A DNA stretch of 64,000 nt, taken from contig NZ_CAQI01000027.1 of NCBI RefSeq assembly GCF_001046895.1, positions 114,929 through 178,928 of the forward strand. Direction: 5' to 3'. The stretch comes from Pseudarthrobacter siccitolerans (lineage in GTDB: Bacteria > Actinomycetota > Actinomycetes > Actinomycetales > Micrococcaceae). This document shows positions 8,651 to 16,621 of the stretch, in pieces; the stretch's first letter is position 1, and the number at the start of each line of letters is the position of its first letter. The position numbers and the translations under genes are program-made. The notes under the pieces were generated by a model. That model was given only the letters and a program-made list of their open reading frames with translations, was not told the origin of the DNA and made no database searches.

Positions 8651-9985
8651 GTGAAGCAGTTTGAATTTTTTCCCGGGAAACAGTTGTCCCGGAGGCAGCT
8701 ACTGACAGGAACAGCGGCCCTCGGCAGCGTCCTGGCAGCAGGGGCACTGACGGGCTGCGGCGGAAACGCCCAGGCCGCGGGCGTGCGTGACATCGGATTC
8801 TGGCATCTGCTCTCCGGTGGCGACGGCATCAAGATGCAGGCCATGATCGACGGCGCCAACCAGGCCAATCCCGAGTTCAAGGTGAATCCCACCGTGCTGG
8901 CCTGGGGACCCCCGTATTACACGAAACTGGCCATGGCCTCGGCCGGGGGACGCCCGCCTGAGCTGGCGATCATGCATGCCAGCCGGGTCCCCGGTTACGC
9001 TCCCGGCGGGCTGATCGACCCCTGGGATCTCTCGTTGTTGGCAGAGCACGGAGTTACGGGTGCCGACTTCGCCCCGCGCATCTGGGAGAAGAGCCAGCAG
9101 GACGGCAAGGTGTTCTCCCTCGCCCTGGATTCGCATCCCTTCGTGATGTTCTACAACACGGACGTGGCCAGCAAGGCCGGCGTCCTGGCCGGCAACGGAC
9201 AACTGGAGGACGTGGCTTCCCCCCGGGAGTTCATGGACCTGGCCAGGGAGATGCAGAAGATCACCAAGGCTCACGGACTGTCCTTCGGCTACCTTGGCAG
9301 CGGATCCCAGATGTGGCGGCTCTTCTACACCCTCTACAAACAGCACGGCGCTGACATGGAACTCACTCCGGGCCAGCCGATGAAGGTCGACCGGGACGCG
9401 GCTATTGAGTCGCTGGAATTCATGGCCTCACTTTTCGATGACACCATCGCGGCCAAGAGCGGCGACATCAGCACGGGTATCGCGGAATTCGCCCGCGGCG
9501 ACTCGGGGATGCTGTTCAGCGGGGTCTGGGAACTGCCCACCCTCAAGAAGGCAGGCCTGCCCGTGGATGCGGCAACAATTCCCACGCTCTACGGCACACC
9601 CGCCGCCTACGCAGACTCGCATTCCTTCGTCCTTCCACGGCAACTGAACGTGGACGAAGCCAGGCGCCGCGATGTCTACAAGTTTGTCAGCGACGTCCTC
9701 AAGGGATCGCTCTCCTGGGCTGAGGCAGGCCATATTCCTGGATACCAGCCCGTAGTCCAGTCGCAGGCTTACAAGGACCTCACCCCCCAGGCGCACTACG
9801 CCAACGCGGCTGATGTCATTGCCTACGATCCCGAGTCCTGGTTCAGCGGTTCAGGTTCTGACTGGCAGACCTACTTTGCGGAGAACGTGCAGAACGTCCT
9901 CCTGGGCCGCGACAAGGCCGCCGCAGGCTGGGGCGCGTTCGAAGAGCGGACCAACCACCTTCTTTCCATGCCCAACCCGGTCTAA
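8651..9985 (+). CDS. ABC transporter sugar-binding lipoprotein (family 1)
   Basis: This 444-residue extracellular solute-binding protein should capture an oligosaccharide, probably an arabino-oligosaccharide, and hand it to the two permeases downstream. The N-terminus carries a twin-arginine-like SRRQLLTG motif followed by a hydrophobic stretch and the lipobox LTGC, so it is a membrane-anchored lipoprotein, possibly Tat-exported. The mature part shows the family 1 features IGFWHLLSGGDG and GDSGMLFSGVWELP. The GTG at 8651 has the better spacing from the AAAGGAGTGA site than the TTG three bases earlier. It is the first structural gene of the operon. Confidence 0.88.
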   Translation: MKQFEFFPGKQLSRRQLLTGTAALGSVLAAGALTGCGGNAQAAGVRDIGFWHLLSGGDGIKMQAMIDGANQANPEFKVNPTVLAWGPPYYTKLAMASAGGRPPELAIMHASRVPGYAPGGLIDPWDLSLLAEHGVTGADFAPRIWEKSQQDGKVFSLALDSHPFVMFYNTDVASKAGVLAGNGQLEDVASPREFMDLAREMQKITKAHGLSFGYLGSGSQMWRLFYTLYKQHGADMELTPGQPMKVDRDAAIESLEFMASLFDDTIAAKSGDISTGIAEFARGDSGMLFSGVWELPTLKKAGLPVDAATIPTLYGTPAAYADSHSFVLPRQLNVDEARRRDVYKFVSDVLKGSLSWAEAGHIPGYQPVVQSQAYKDLTPQAHYANAADVIAYDPESWFSGSGSDWQTYFAENVQNVLLGRDKAAAGWGAFEERTNHLLSMPNPV

Positions 9986-10012
9986 CCGCACCGAGCGACA
10001 AAGGAGTCCTTC

Positions 10013-10915
10013 ATGAGTTCTTCACTAACAGCCCGGCGCAACCCCGGGAACCTCACCAGGAACAACCTGAGCGGCTGGGGGTTCGCCGCGCCCTTCCTGG
10101 TCTTCTTCCTCGTGTTCCTTGTGTGGCCCCTTCTGTATGGGCTCTACATGAGCCTCACCGGCAAGTCCCTGACCGGCGCCAATGACAGCCTGATCGGCTT
10201 CGCGAACTACGCCGAGGCCCTGGCCGACGCCGGCATGTGGCGCTCACTTGGCAACACCCTCTACTTCACCGTCATCAGCACCGTCCCGCTGGTACTGGTG
10301 GCCCTGGTGATGGCGGCACTGCTCAACGTGGGGCTTCCGGCCCAATGGCTCTGGCGGCTCTCCTACTTCGCCCCCTACCTGCTCGCGTCCACTGTGGTTT
10401 CGCTGTTCTTCACCTGGATGTACAACCCGCAACTTGGCCTCATCAATGACACGCTGTCCAAGGTCGGCATTCCGAAAGTCGCCTGGCTCAACGATCCCAA
10501 CGTGGCCATGTGGGCGATTGTGATTGCCACCCTGTGGTGGACCGTGGGTTTCAACTTCCTGCTGTACCTGGCCGCGATGCAGAACATTCCGCACCAGCAC
10601 TATGAGACGGCCTCCCTGGACGGCGCCGGAGCCTGGCGGCAGTTCTTCTCCATCACCTTGCCGCAATTGACCCCCACCACCGTGATGATCGTCCTCCTGC
10701 AGATCCTGGCCTCGCTCAAGATCTTCGACCAGGTGTACCAGATGACAGCGGGCGGCCCCGCAGGATCAACCCGGCCCGTGGTGCAGTACATCTTCGAAAC
10801 CGGGTTCACCGGCTACCGGCTGGGATACTCCGCAGCCATCTCCTACATCTTCTTCGGACTGATCGTGCTCGTCTCGGTCATGCAGTTCGCCATCACCCGC
10901 CGCAGGAGTGCATAA
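10013..10915 (+). CDS. Sugar ABC transporter permease, MalF type
   Basis: A 300-residue inner-membrane permease with six predicted membrane segments. The N-terminal segment is GFAAPFLVFFLVFLVWPLLY, and the EAA loop that contacts the ATPase reads ETASLDGAGAWRQFFSITLP. It is the first of a permease pair for the carbohydrate uptake 1 (CUT1) family. The gene follows the binding-protein gene by 27 bases with an AAAGGAG site and is separated from the second permease by only two bases. No ATPase gene lies in the operon. Confidence 0.9.
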   Translation: MSSSLTARRNPGNLTRNNLSGWGFAAPFLVFFLVFLVWPLLYGLYMSLTGKSLTGANDSLIGFANYAEALADAGMWRSLGNTLYFTVISTVPLVLVALVMAALLNVGLPAQWLWRLSYFAPYLLASTVVSLFFTWMYNPQLGLINDTLSKVGIPKVAWLNDPNVAMWAIVIATLWWTVGFNFLLYLAAMQNIPHQHYETASLDGAGAWRQFFSITLPQLTPTTVMIVLLQILASLKIFDQVYQMTAGGPAGSTRPVVQYIFETGFTGYRLGYSAAISYIFFGLIVLVSVMQFAITRRRSA

Positions 10916-10917
10916 CC

Positions 10918-11814
10918 ATGGCCATTCAGACCCTCGACCGCCCGAAGCCCCGCACCAGCGCCAGCCAGGAAATACGGCAACCCAGGAAAAAGATGACCGC
11001 CGGCAAGATCGCCGCCGTCGTGGTGGCCGCGCTGATCGCAGTCCTCTGGCTGGTTCCCTTCGCCTGGGCAACCGCCACGGCCTTCAAAACCGAGACGGAT
11101 GCCGCAGCGCCGAAGATCAGCTGGCTGCCGCCGTCGGGCTTTACCGCAGAAGCCTTCGTGAAGGTTTTCCAGGACGGCAACATCCCGCTCTGGACGTGGA
11201 ATTCGCTGTACACCTCGGCAGCCATCACGGCCATCACCCTGGTGATCTCGGCGCTGGTGGCCTACGCCCTGTCCCGGATCGACTTCAAGGGCAAGAAGGT
11301 GCTGATGACGGTGATCATCGCCTCCATCATCGTCCCGCCGCCGGTCCTGATCATCCCGCTGTTCTACCAGATGCTCGGCCTGCACATGATCGATACTTCC
11401 TGGGCGATCATCCTGCCCCAGGTCATCCACCCGGCCATGGTGTTCGTCCTCAAAAAGTTCTTCGACCAGATTCCCCGGGAACTTGAAGAAGCCGCGGTGA
11501 TGGACGGCGCCAGCCGCATGCGGATCTTCACCCAGATCATCCTGCCGCTGTCCCGGCCCATCCTGGCCGCCGTCGCCATCTTTGTGTTCATCGGCGCCTG
11601 GAACAACTTCCTGTGGCCGTTCATCGCCACCAACGACGGCGCGCTCCTCACCCTTCCCGTAGGCCTGCAGACCATCAAGAGCGCCTACGGCATCCAGTAC
11701 GCGCAGAACATGGCATCCGCCCTGCTCGCGGCGCTGCCGCTGATCCTGGTGTTCCTGTTCTTCCAGCGCCAGATCATCAAGGGCGTCGCGACGACGGGCC
11801 TCGCCGGGACCTGA
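10918..11814 (+). CDS. Sugar ABC transporter permease, MalG type
   Basis: The second CUT1 permease, 298 residues, has a long N-terminal cytoplasmic stretch, about six membrane segments and the EAA loop EEAAVMDGASRMRIFTQIILP. It would pair with the MalF-type protein to form the channel. Since neither this operon nor its flanks encode an ATPase, the importer probably borrows a general sugar ATPase of the MsiK type encoded elsewhere; this sharing is known in actinobacteria and is inferred here. Confidence 0.9.
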   Translation: MAIQTLDRPKPRTSASQEIRQPRKKMTAGKIAAVVVAALIAVLWLVPFAWATATAFKTETDAAAPKISWLPPSGFTAEAFVKVFQDGNIPLWTWNSLYTSAAITAITLVISALVAYALSRIDFKGKKVLMTVIIASIIVPPPVLIIPLFYQMLGLHMIDTSWAIILPQVIHPAMVFVLKKFFDQIPRELEEAAVMDGASRMRIFTQIILPLSRPILAAVAIFVFIGAWNNFLWPFIATNDGALLTLPVGLQTIKSAYGIQYAQNMASALLAALPLILVFLFFQRQIIKGVATTGLAGT

Positions 11815-11877
11815 TCCGGCACCTTCCGCTTACTTAACCCCACGCTTTCCAACAGACCCACCACCTAGGAGTAACCC

Positions 11878-13416
11878 ATGTCCTTCGCACGGATCACCCT
11901 TGACCGCGACTTCACCATCGGTGAAGTGCCCCGCCGCCTCTTTGGCTCCTTCGTGGAGCATATGGGCCGGTGCGTGTACACGGGCATCTACGAACCGGGC
12001 CACCCTGAATCGGATGACAACGGCTTCCGCCAAGACGTCCTCAAACTCGTCAAAGAACTCGGCGCCACCGTCATCCGCTATCCCGGCGGCAACTTCGTCT
12101 CGGGCTACAACTGGGAAGACGGCATCGGCCCGCGGGAGAACCGGCCCAGCCGGCTGGACGGCGCCTGGCACACCGTGGAGTCCAACGCGTTCGGCCTGCA
12201 TGAATTCGTGGACTGGTCCCGCCAGGCCGGTACGGAAATCATGGAAGCCATCAACCTGGGCACCAGGGGAGTGGATGCGGCCCGCGAGATCGTCGAATAC
12301 GCCAACCACCCCGGCGGCAGCTACTGGTCGGACCTCCGTGCCAAAAACGGCCACAAAGATCCGTTCAACATCAAGCTCTGGTGCCTGGGCAATGAGATGG
12401 ACGGGCCCTGGCAGATCGGCCACAAGACCGCTGAAGAATACGGCCGCCTGGCGCAGGAAGCCGCCAAGGCCATGCGCTTCGTGGACCCGGATATCGAACT
12501 GGTGGCCTGCGGAAGCTCCAACTCCGGCATGCCGACGTTCGGCGCGTGGGAGCAGACGGTCCTGACGCACACCTATGACGAGGTGGACTACGTCTCCCTC
12601 CACGCCTACTACCAGGAGCACGACGGCGACGCCGGCAGCTTCCTGGCCAGCGCAGTGGATACCGACTATTTCATCGAATCAGTCATCGCCACCGCCGACG
12701 CCGTCCGGGCCAAGGGGAAGCACAAGAAGCACATCAACCTTTCCTTCGACGAGTGGAACGTCTGGTACCAGCGCGGCCTGGATACCGAGGACCAGCCCCA
12801 CAACGTGGCAAAGGCGGGCTGGCGCGAGCACCCCCGGGTCATCGAGGACAAGTACAACGTGACCGACGCCGTGGTAGTGGGAACGCTGCTGAATTCGCTG
12901 CTCCGGCACGGCGACCGCGTCAAGATCGCCAACCAGGCGCAGCTGGTCAATGTCATCGCGCCCATCTTCAGCGAGGAAAATGGCCCGGCGTGGCGGCAGA
13001 CCATCTTCCACCCGTTCGCCCGCATGGCAGAGCTGGCCAAGGGCCAGATCCTGCGTTTGTCCGTTGACTCGGACAAGTACGAAAACGCCCGCTTCGGAGA
13101 CACCGACCTGGTGGATGTCAGCGCCACCTGGAACGAGGAAACAGGCCGCATCGCGCTGTTCTTCGCAAACCGCGGCCTCGAGGAAGCGGCGGACATTCAA
13201 GTCACACTTCGCGGGTTTGATGCCCGCCAGGTGCTCCGCGCGGAGGTCCTGGAAGTCCCCGAAGACGGAGACCGTTTCACCATCAACACCCAAAACAAGC
13301 CGAACCAGGTGGGGCTCAAGCCGCTGGAAGGGGCCAAGGCGAGCGGTTCCGAACTCCGGGCAACACTTCCCGCCCTGTCCTGGGCTGTGATCGAGCTGGC
13401 CGTAGCAAAAGACTGA
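11878..13416 (+). CDS. abfA: Alpha-L-arabinofuranosidase, GH51
   Basis: This 512-residue intracellular glycoside hydrolase removes alpha-L-arabinofuranosyl units from arabino-oligosaccharides. The acid/base Glu is in CLGNEMDGP (E173) and the nucleophile Glu in SFDEWNVWY (E292), both characteristic of GH51. The N-terminal FGSFVEHMGRCVYTGIYEPGH and IRYPGGNFVSGYNWEDGIGP segments are typical of the family. There is no signal peptide, so oligosaccharides must be imported first, which explains the ABC genes in the same operon. The start ATG at 11878 has a TAGGAG site eight bases upstream. A family A hairpin 34 bases after the stop probably ends the operon. Confidence 0.93.
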   Translation: MSFARITLDRDFTIGEVPRRLFGSFVEHMGRCVYTGIYEPGHPESDDNGFRQDVLKLVKELGATVIRYPGGNFVSGYNWEDGIGPRENRPSRLDGAWHTVESNAFGLHEFVDWSRQAGTEIMEAINLGTRGVDAAREIVEYANHPGGSYWSDLRAKNGHKDPFNIKLWCLGNEMDGPWQIGHKTAEEYGRLAQEAAKAMRFVDPDIELVACGSSNSGMPTFGAWEQTVLTHTYDEVDYVSLHAYYQEHDGDAGSFLASAVDTDYFIESVIATADAVRAKGKHKKHINLSFDEWNVWYQRGLDTEDQPHNVAKAGWREHPRVIEDKYNVTDAVVVGTLLNSLLRHGDRVKIANQAQLVNVIAPIFSEENGPAWRQTIFHPFARMAELAKGQILRLSVDSDKYENARFGDTDLVDVSATWNEETGRIALFFANRGLEEAADIQVTLRGFDARQVLRAEVLEVPEDGDRFTINTQNKPNQVGLKPLEGAKASGSELRATLPALSWAVIELAVAKD

Positions 13417-13449
13417 CCGCGCACGTACAGCGGTAATAGCAGCCAGGAA

Positions 13450-13485
13450 GCGGACGACGGCGGGAGGTTCCCGCCGTCGCCCGCC
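13450..13485. repeat. Family A hairpin, copy 2
   Basis: Inverted repeat of the CGGACGACGGCGGG family, directly behind the arabinofuranosidase gene and before the next rightward gene. One base in the right arm differs (CGCCCGC). It fits a terminator for the arabinoside operon. Confidence 0.8.
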
Positions 13486-13557
13486 CACCACTGCCGCGGC
13501 CGGGCCGGCCCGTGGGACGATAGGTCCACCGGGCAGACAGCGGGCCCGTTCGTAACG

Positions 13558-14679
13558 ATGCATGCCGGGGGCCCTGTGGTGATTGATTCGAACAAACCTG
13601 CGGACGCCATGACCGTGCTGGTTGCGGACGATGATGAAGGATCCCTGCTCGTAGCGAAGGCGGCGGTGGAGAAATCCGGGCACAAGTGCATCGTGGCCAT
13701 GGACGGAAAGACTGCCTGGGAGCTTCACCAGGAACTGCGTCCCCAGGTTGTGGTCAGCGATCTGATGATGCCCGGGCTTAACGGGTTTGATCTGTGCCGC
13801 GCCATCCGGGCCGGCGAAACGTCCTATACGTACGTGATGCTGCTGACCTCGCACGGTGCGCGGGAGGACGTGCTGGAAGGCATGAGGGCCGGTGCGGACG
13901 ACTACGTGACCAAGCCGCTGGACCCCTTCGTCCTGCACACCCGCCTGCTGGCCGCCCGGCGGGTCACGGCGCTCCACGGTGCCTTGGCCGACGCCCTGCA
14001 CCAGGCCAAGGACAGCAATCAACGGCTTGCTGCATTCACCGGCCGGGTCAGCCATGACCTTCGCAATCCGCTGACCTCCATCCTGGGTTACCTCGAGCTG
14101 GGGACCATGGAGGCAGAATCGGGCCGGACCGGGGAGGCCGCAGAGTACTTGGACATCGTCAATAGCGGTGCTCGCAGGATGCTTTCCATGGTGGAGGAGC
14201 TGCTGCGGTTTTCTTCCATCGGCGGCGGTTCACTGTCCAGGTCCCGGTTGTCGTTGGCAAGCCTGGTGCAGGAGGTCACCGATGACCTGGGGCCGGGCCT
14301 GCGGGAAGCCGGTGCCGCAGTGGAATGTGCGGACTTTGATTTCGACGCCGATGAAAGCCAGCTTCGGGTTGCGCTGCAGAACCTGATCCAGAACGCAGTG
14401 GCGTACCGCCGTCCGGACGTGCCCCCGGTCATCCGCGTCAGCGGTCAGCCCGCCGGGGCCGGCGTGGTGATCCGGGTGGAGGACAACGGCAAGGGAATCA
14501 GCACGGGGGACCGGCGCCGGGTGGTTGAACCGCTGGTCCGCCTGCACCGGGAAGGCGACCCTCCAGGTACCGGCCTGGGCTTAGCGACGTGTGCCAGCAT
14601 TGCTGCCGCCCACGGGGGACGGCTGGAGATCTCATCGGGTGCCAGCGGCGGGACGACCATCAGTATCTACCTCAGATGA
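13558..14679 (+). CDS. Response regulator-histidine kinase hybrid (soluble)
   Basis: A 373-residue cytoplasmic signalling protein with a receiver domain first and a kinase core second. The receiver has the acidic pair in LVADDDEG, the phospho-acceptor Asp in VVVSDLMMPGLNGF (D68 from the first ATG) and the Lys in DDYVTKPLDPF. The kinase part has the H-box Ser-His-Asp-Leu-Arg-Asn-Pro (H166), the N-box LQNLIQNAVAY, and ATP-lid boxes VEDNGKGI and GTGLGLATCASIAAAHGG. No membrane segment or sensor domain is present, so the receiver probably takes phosphate from another kinase and controls this kinase's output. The ATG at 13558 lacks a clear ribosome-binding site; GTG codons at 13576 and 13579 and ATG at 13609 are alternatives. 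No partner regulator lies nearby. Confidence 0.85.
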   Translation: MHAGGPVVIDSNKPADAMTVLVADDDEGSLLVAKAAVEKSGHKCIVAMDGKTAWELHQELRPQVVVSDLMMPGLNGFDLCRAIRAGETSYTYVMLLTSHGAREDVLEGMRAGADDYVTKPLDPFVLHTRLLAARRVTALHGALADALHQAKDSNQRLAAFTGRVSHDLRNPLTSILGYLELGTMEAESGRTGEAAEYLDIVNSGARRMLSMVEELLRFSSIGGGSLSRSRLSLASLVQEVTDDLGPGLREAGAAVECADFDFDADESQLRVALQNLIQNAVAYRRPDVPPVIRVSGQPAGAGVVIRVEDNGKGISTGDRRRVVEPLVRLHREGDPPGTGLGLATCASIAAAHGGRLEISSGASGGTTISIYLR

Positions 14680-14687
14680 AGGCAAAA

Positions 14688-14722
14688 GCGGACGACGGCG
14701 GAAGTTCCCGCCGTCGTCCGCC
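14688..14722. repeat. Family A hairpin, copy 3
   Basis: Inverted repeat of the CGGACGACGGCGGG family. It begins nine bases after the hybrid kinase stop and lies 19 bases from the end of the converging pectinesterase gene, so it could serve as a two-way terminator. Confidence 0.8.
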
Positions 14723-14740
14723 CACCGCTGTGCTCAGTAG

Positions 14741-16621
14741 CTAAGCAGCCGCCGTTGACGGCACGACGCTGCAGTCCGCCGTCGTGCCCGCGAGCTGCGG
14801 TGCCCAGCCGTCCGTTCCCTGCAGGTAGTCCCTGGCCGTGTAGTTGCCCGCCTCAGCCCCGGGCAACTGCGGACGGTCGGCAGTCGCCTGTGCGCCGGGG
14901 CCGCGGTTGTTGTACTCGTGGAACCGCGCCTCGCGCCAGGAGAAGCCGCTCATGTCCGTCCACGGCGTGCCGGAGATGTGGGCACCAAGCCAGGAATCCC
15001 GGATCAGGACCTGGGCTATAGCCTTCGGGTCGCCGCTGGGGTGCCACGGCCTGCCCAGGTGGACAGTGTTTGCGGCGGCATCCGAGACGAGCCGGCACTG
15101 GTCAAAGAGGTAGCCGTACTTGATGGACAGGTCTAGGCTGCCTGCTGTCACGTAACCGTTGTTCGTGCTCGAGGCGCGGTCCAAAGACTTGATCTCGCAG
15201 CCGCTGAAAACAGCCGTACCGCGGCCGAAGATAAAGTCCACATCCCCTTCCACATAGCAGCCCTCGAAGAAGAACCGGGCCTGGACGCCCGCCGCCGGTG
15301 AGTTGACCAGCAGGGTGTCCTGGTTGCCCAGCATCCTGACGTTGGACAGCACCGACCGGTCCGCCGTGATGTGCAGTGCAACGGCCTGGCGGTCCTTCAT
15401 GCCCATGTTGGCGGCCTCGTCGAAGTCGTTGCTGAATGTCAGGTTCCGGGCCACGAAATCCGGCCCGTCAATCCGCACGGACGCGCTGCCCGACGTGCCG
15501 AAGTTGCCGCTGCCGTCCGGCTTGGGCGTGCCGGACGCGTTGTTGTAGACGATCACCACGTCCTCCGGCCTGTCGCCCTGGCCGATGAAGGAGATGCGTG
15601 GTTTGTCGGCGGGAACCCGCACGGCTTCCCGGTAGGTGCCGGGCTGGATCCGGATGACGGTCCGCTGAAGGCTCCCCGAGGGGACGGAGTCGACAGCGGA
15701 TTGAACCGTCGCGAACGTCCTGCCCGGTCCGACCTCGAGCGTCACCGGGACATCCACAGGCCGCTCCGCCGGCCAGTACATTCCCAGCAGGGGGTCGGTA
15801 CCGGCGTCGATATTCAGGAAGTAGCCCGGCGGCACGATCTCCTTGGACTGCAGTTCGCGCGCCACGAGGCGGGCCACCGCCAGCGCGCCGGCGGCCTGGA
15901 AATGGGTGTTGTCTTCCGAGCCTTCCGGATACTGCGGGTGCTCGCCGGGAGCAAGGTGCAGGAAGTGCTGCTTGGTCCCTTCCGGGCCCAGCTGCTGCCA
16001 CAGCTCCTTCGAGGAAGCCGTCAGGTCCACCAGCGGGGTGCCCGTCACCGCGGCGAGTTCCCGCACAGCCTGCGGGTAGGCGCCGTGGGAATCCTGGGCG
16101 TTTCCGGAGGAATCGAAGCGGCGGCGTTCCACGGAGGTGACGAGGACGGGCTTGCCGCCGCGTGCCCTGGCGCCCTCGATGTACCGGGCCAGGTACTCCT
16201 TGAAGGTGGTGCCGGGGAGGGTTCCACGGTTGGGGTCCGTGACCTTTTCATCGTTGTGGCCGAAGGAGATCAGCAGGTAGTCGCCGGGCTGCATCAGTGC
16301 CAGCACCCGGTCCAGCAGGCCAGCGTCGGCATAGCTCTTGGAGGAGGCGCCGGACCAGGCGTAGTCAAAGACAGTGGCCTGCGGCCCCAGCAGGAGCGGC
16401 AGGGCCTGTCCCCAGCCGGCTCGCGGGCGTTCGGACTGCTGGTAGGCCGACGACGTCGAGTCCCCCACCACGAAAATGACCGGCTTGGTGCGTGGCTTGG
16501 TGGGGTCCGGCTCTGTTTGGGGGAAGGCGCCGGCTATGCCCGTTCCCGAAAGGGCCATGGTTCCTGCGGTGAGCGCCAGGGTGGCCAGGACGCTGCGGCG
16601 GCTCGGCAGAATGGCGGCCAT
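14741..16621 (-). CDS. Secreted SGNH esterase-pectin methylesterase fusion
   Basis: This 626-residue exported enzyme joins two pectin-deesterifying modules. After a signal peptide with an RR motif (PSRRSVLATLALTAGTM), residues 45-290 form an SGNH/GDSL hydrolase like rhamnogalacturonan acetylesterases (CE12): block I VVGDSTSSAYQQ, block III FGHNDEK, and the DNTHFQAAGA segment with catalytic Asp and His. Residues 300-610 form a CE8 pectin methylesterase: GNQDTLLVN, GDVDFIFGRG with the catalytic Asp, and LGRPWHPSGD. It probably strips acetyl and methyl groups from pectin so that the neighbouring lyase can cut it. Its start overlaps the lyase stop by one base (TGATG), so the two are co-translated. 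Confidence 0.88.
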   Translation of the reverse strand: MAAILPSRRSVLATLALTAGTMALSGTGIAGAFPQTEPDPTKPRTKPVIFVVGDSTSSAYQQSERPRAGWGQALPLLLGPQATVFDYAWSGASSKSYADAGLLDRVLALMQPGDYLLISFGHNDEKVTDPNRGTLPGTTFKEYLARYIEGARARGGKPVLVTSVERRRFDSSGNAQDSHGAYPQAVRELAAVTGTPLVDLTASSKELWQQLGPEGTKQHFLHLAPGEHPQYPEGSEDNTHFQAAGALAVARLVARELQSKEIVPPGYFLNIDAGTDPLLGMYWPAERPVDVPVTLEVGPGRTFATVQSAVDSVPSGSLQRTVIRIQPGTYREAVRVPADKPRISFIGQGDRPEDVVIVYNNASGTPKPDGSGNFGTSGSASVRIDGPDFVARNLTFSNDFDEAANMGMKDRQAVALHITADRSVLSNVRMLGNQDTLLVNSPAAGVQARFFFEGCYVEGDVDFIFGRGTAVFSGCEIKSLDRASSTNNGYVTAGSLDLSIKYGYLFDQCRLVSDAAANTVHLGRPWHPSGDPKAIAQVLIRDSWLGAHISGTPWTDMSGFSWREARFHEYNNRGPGAQATADRPQLPGAEAGNYTARDYLQGTDGWAPQLAGTTADCSVVPSTAAA

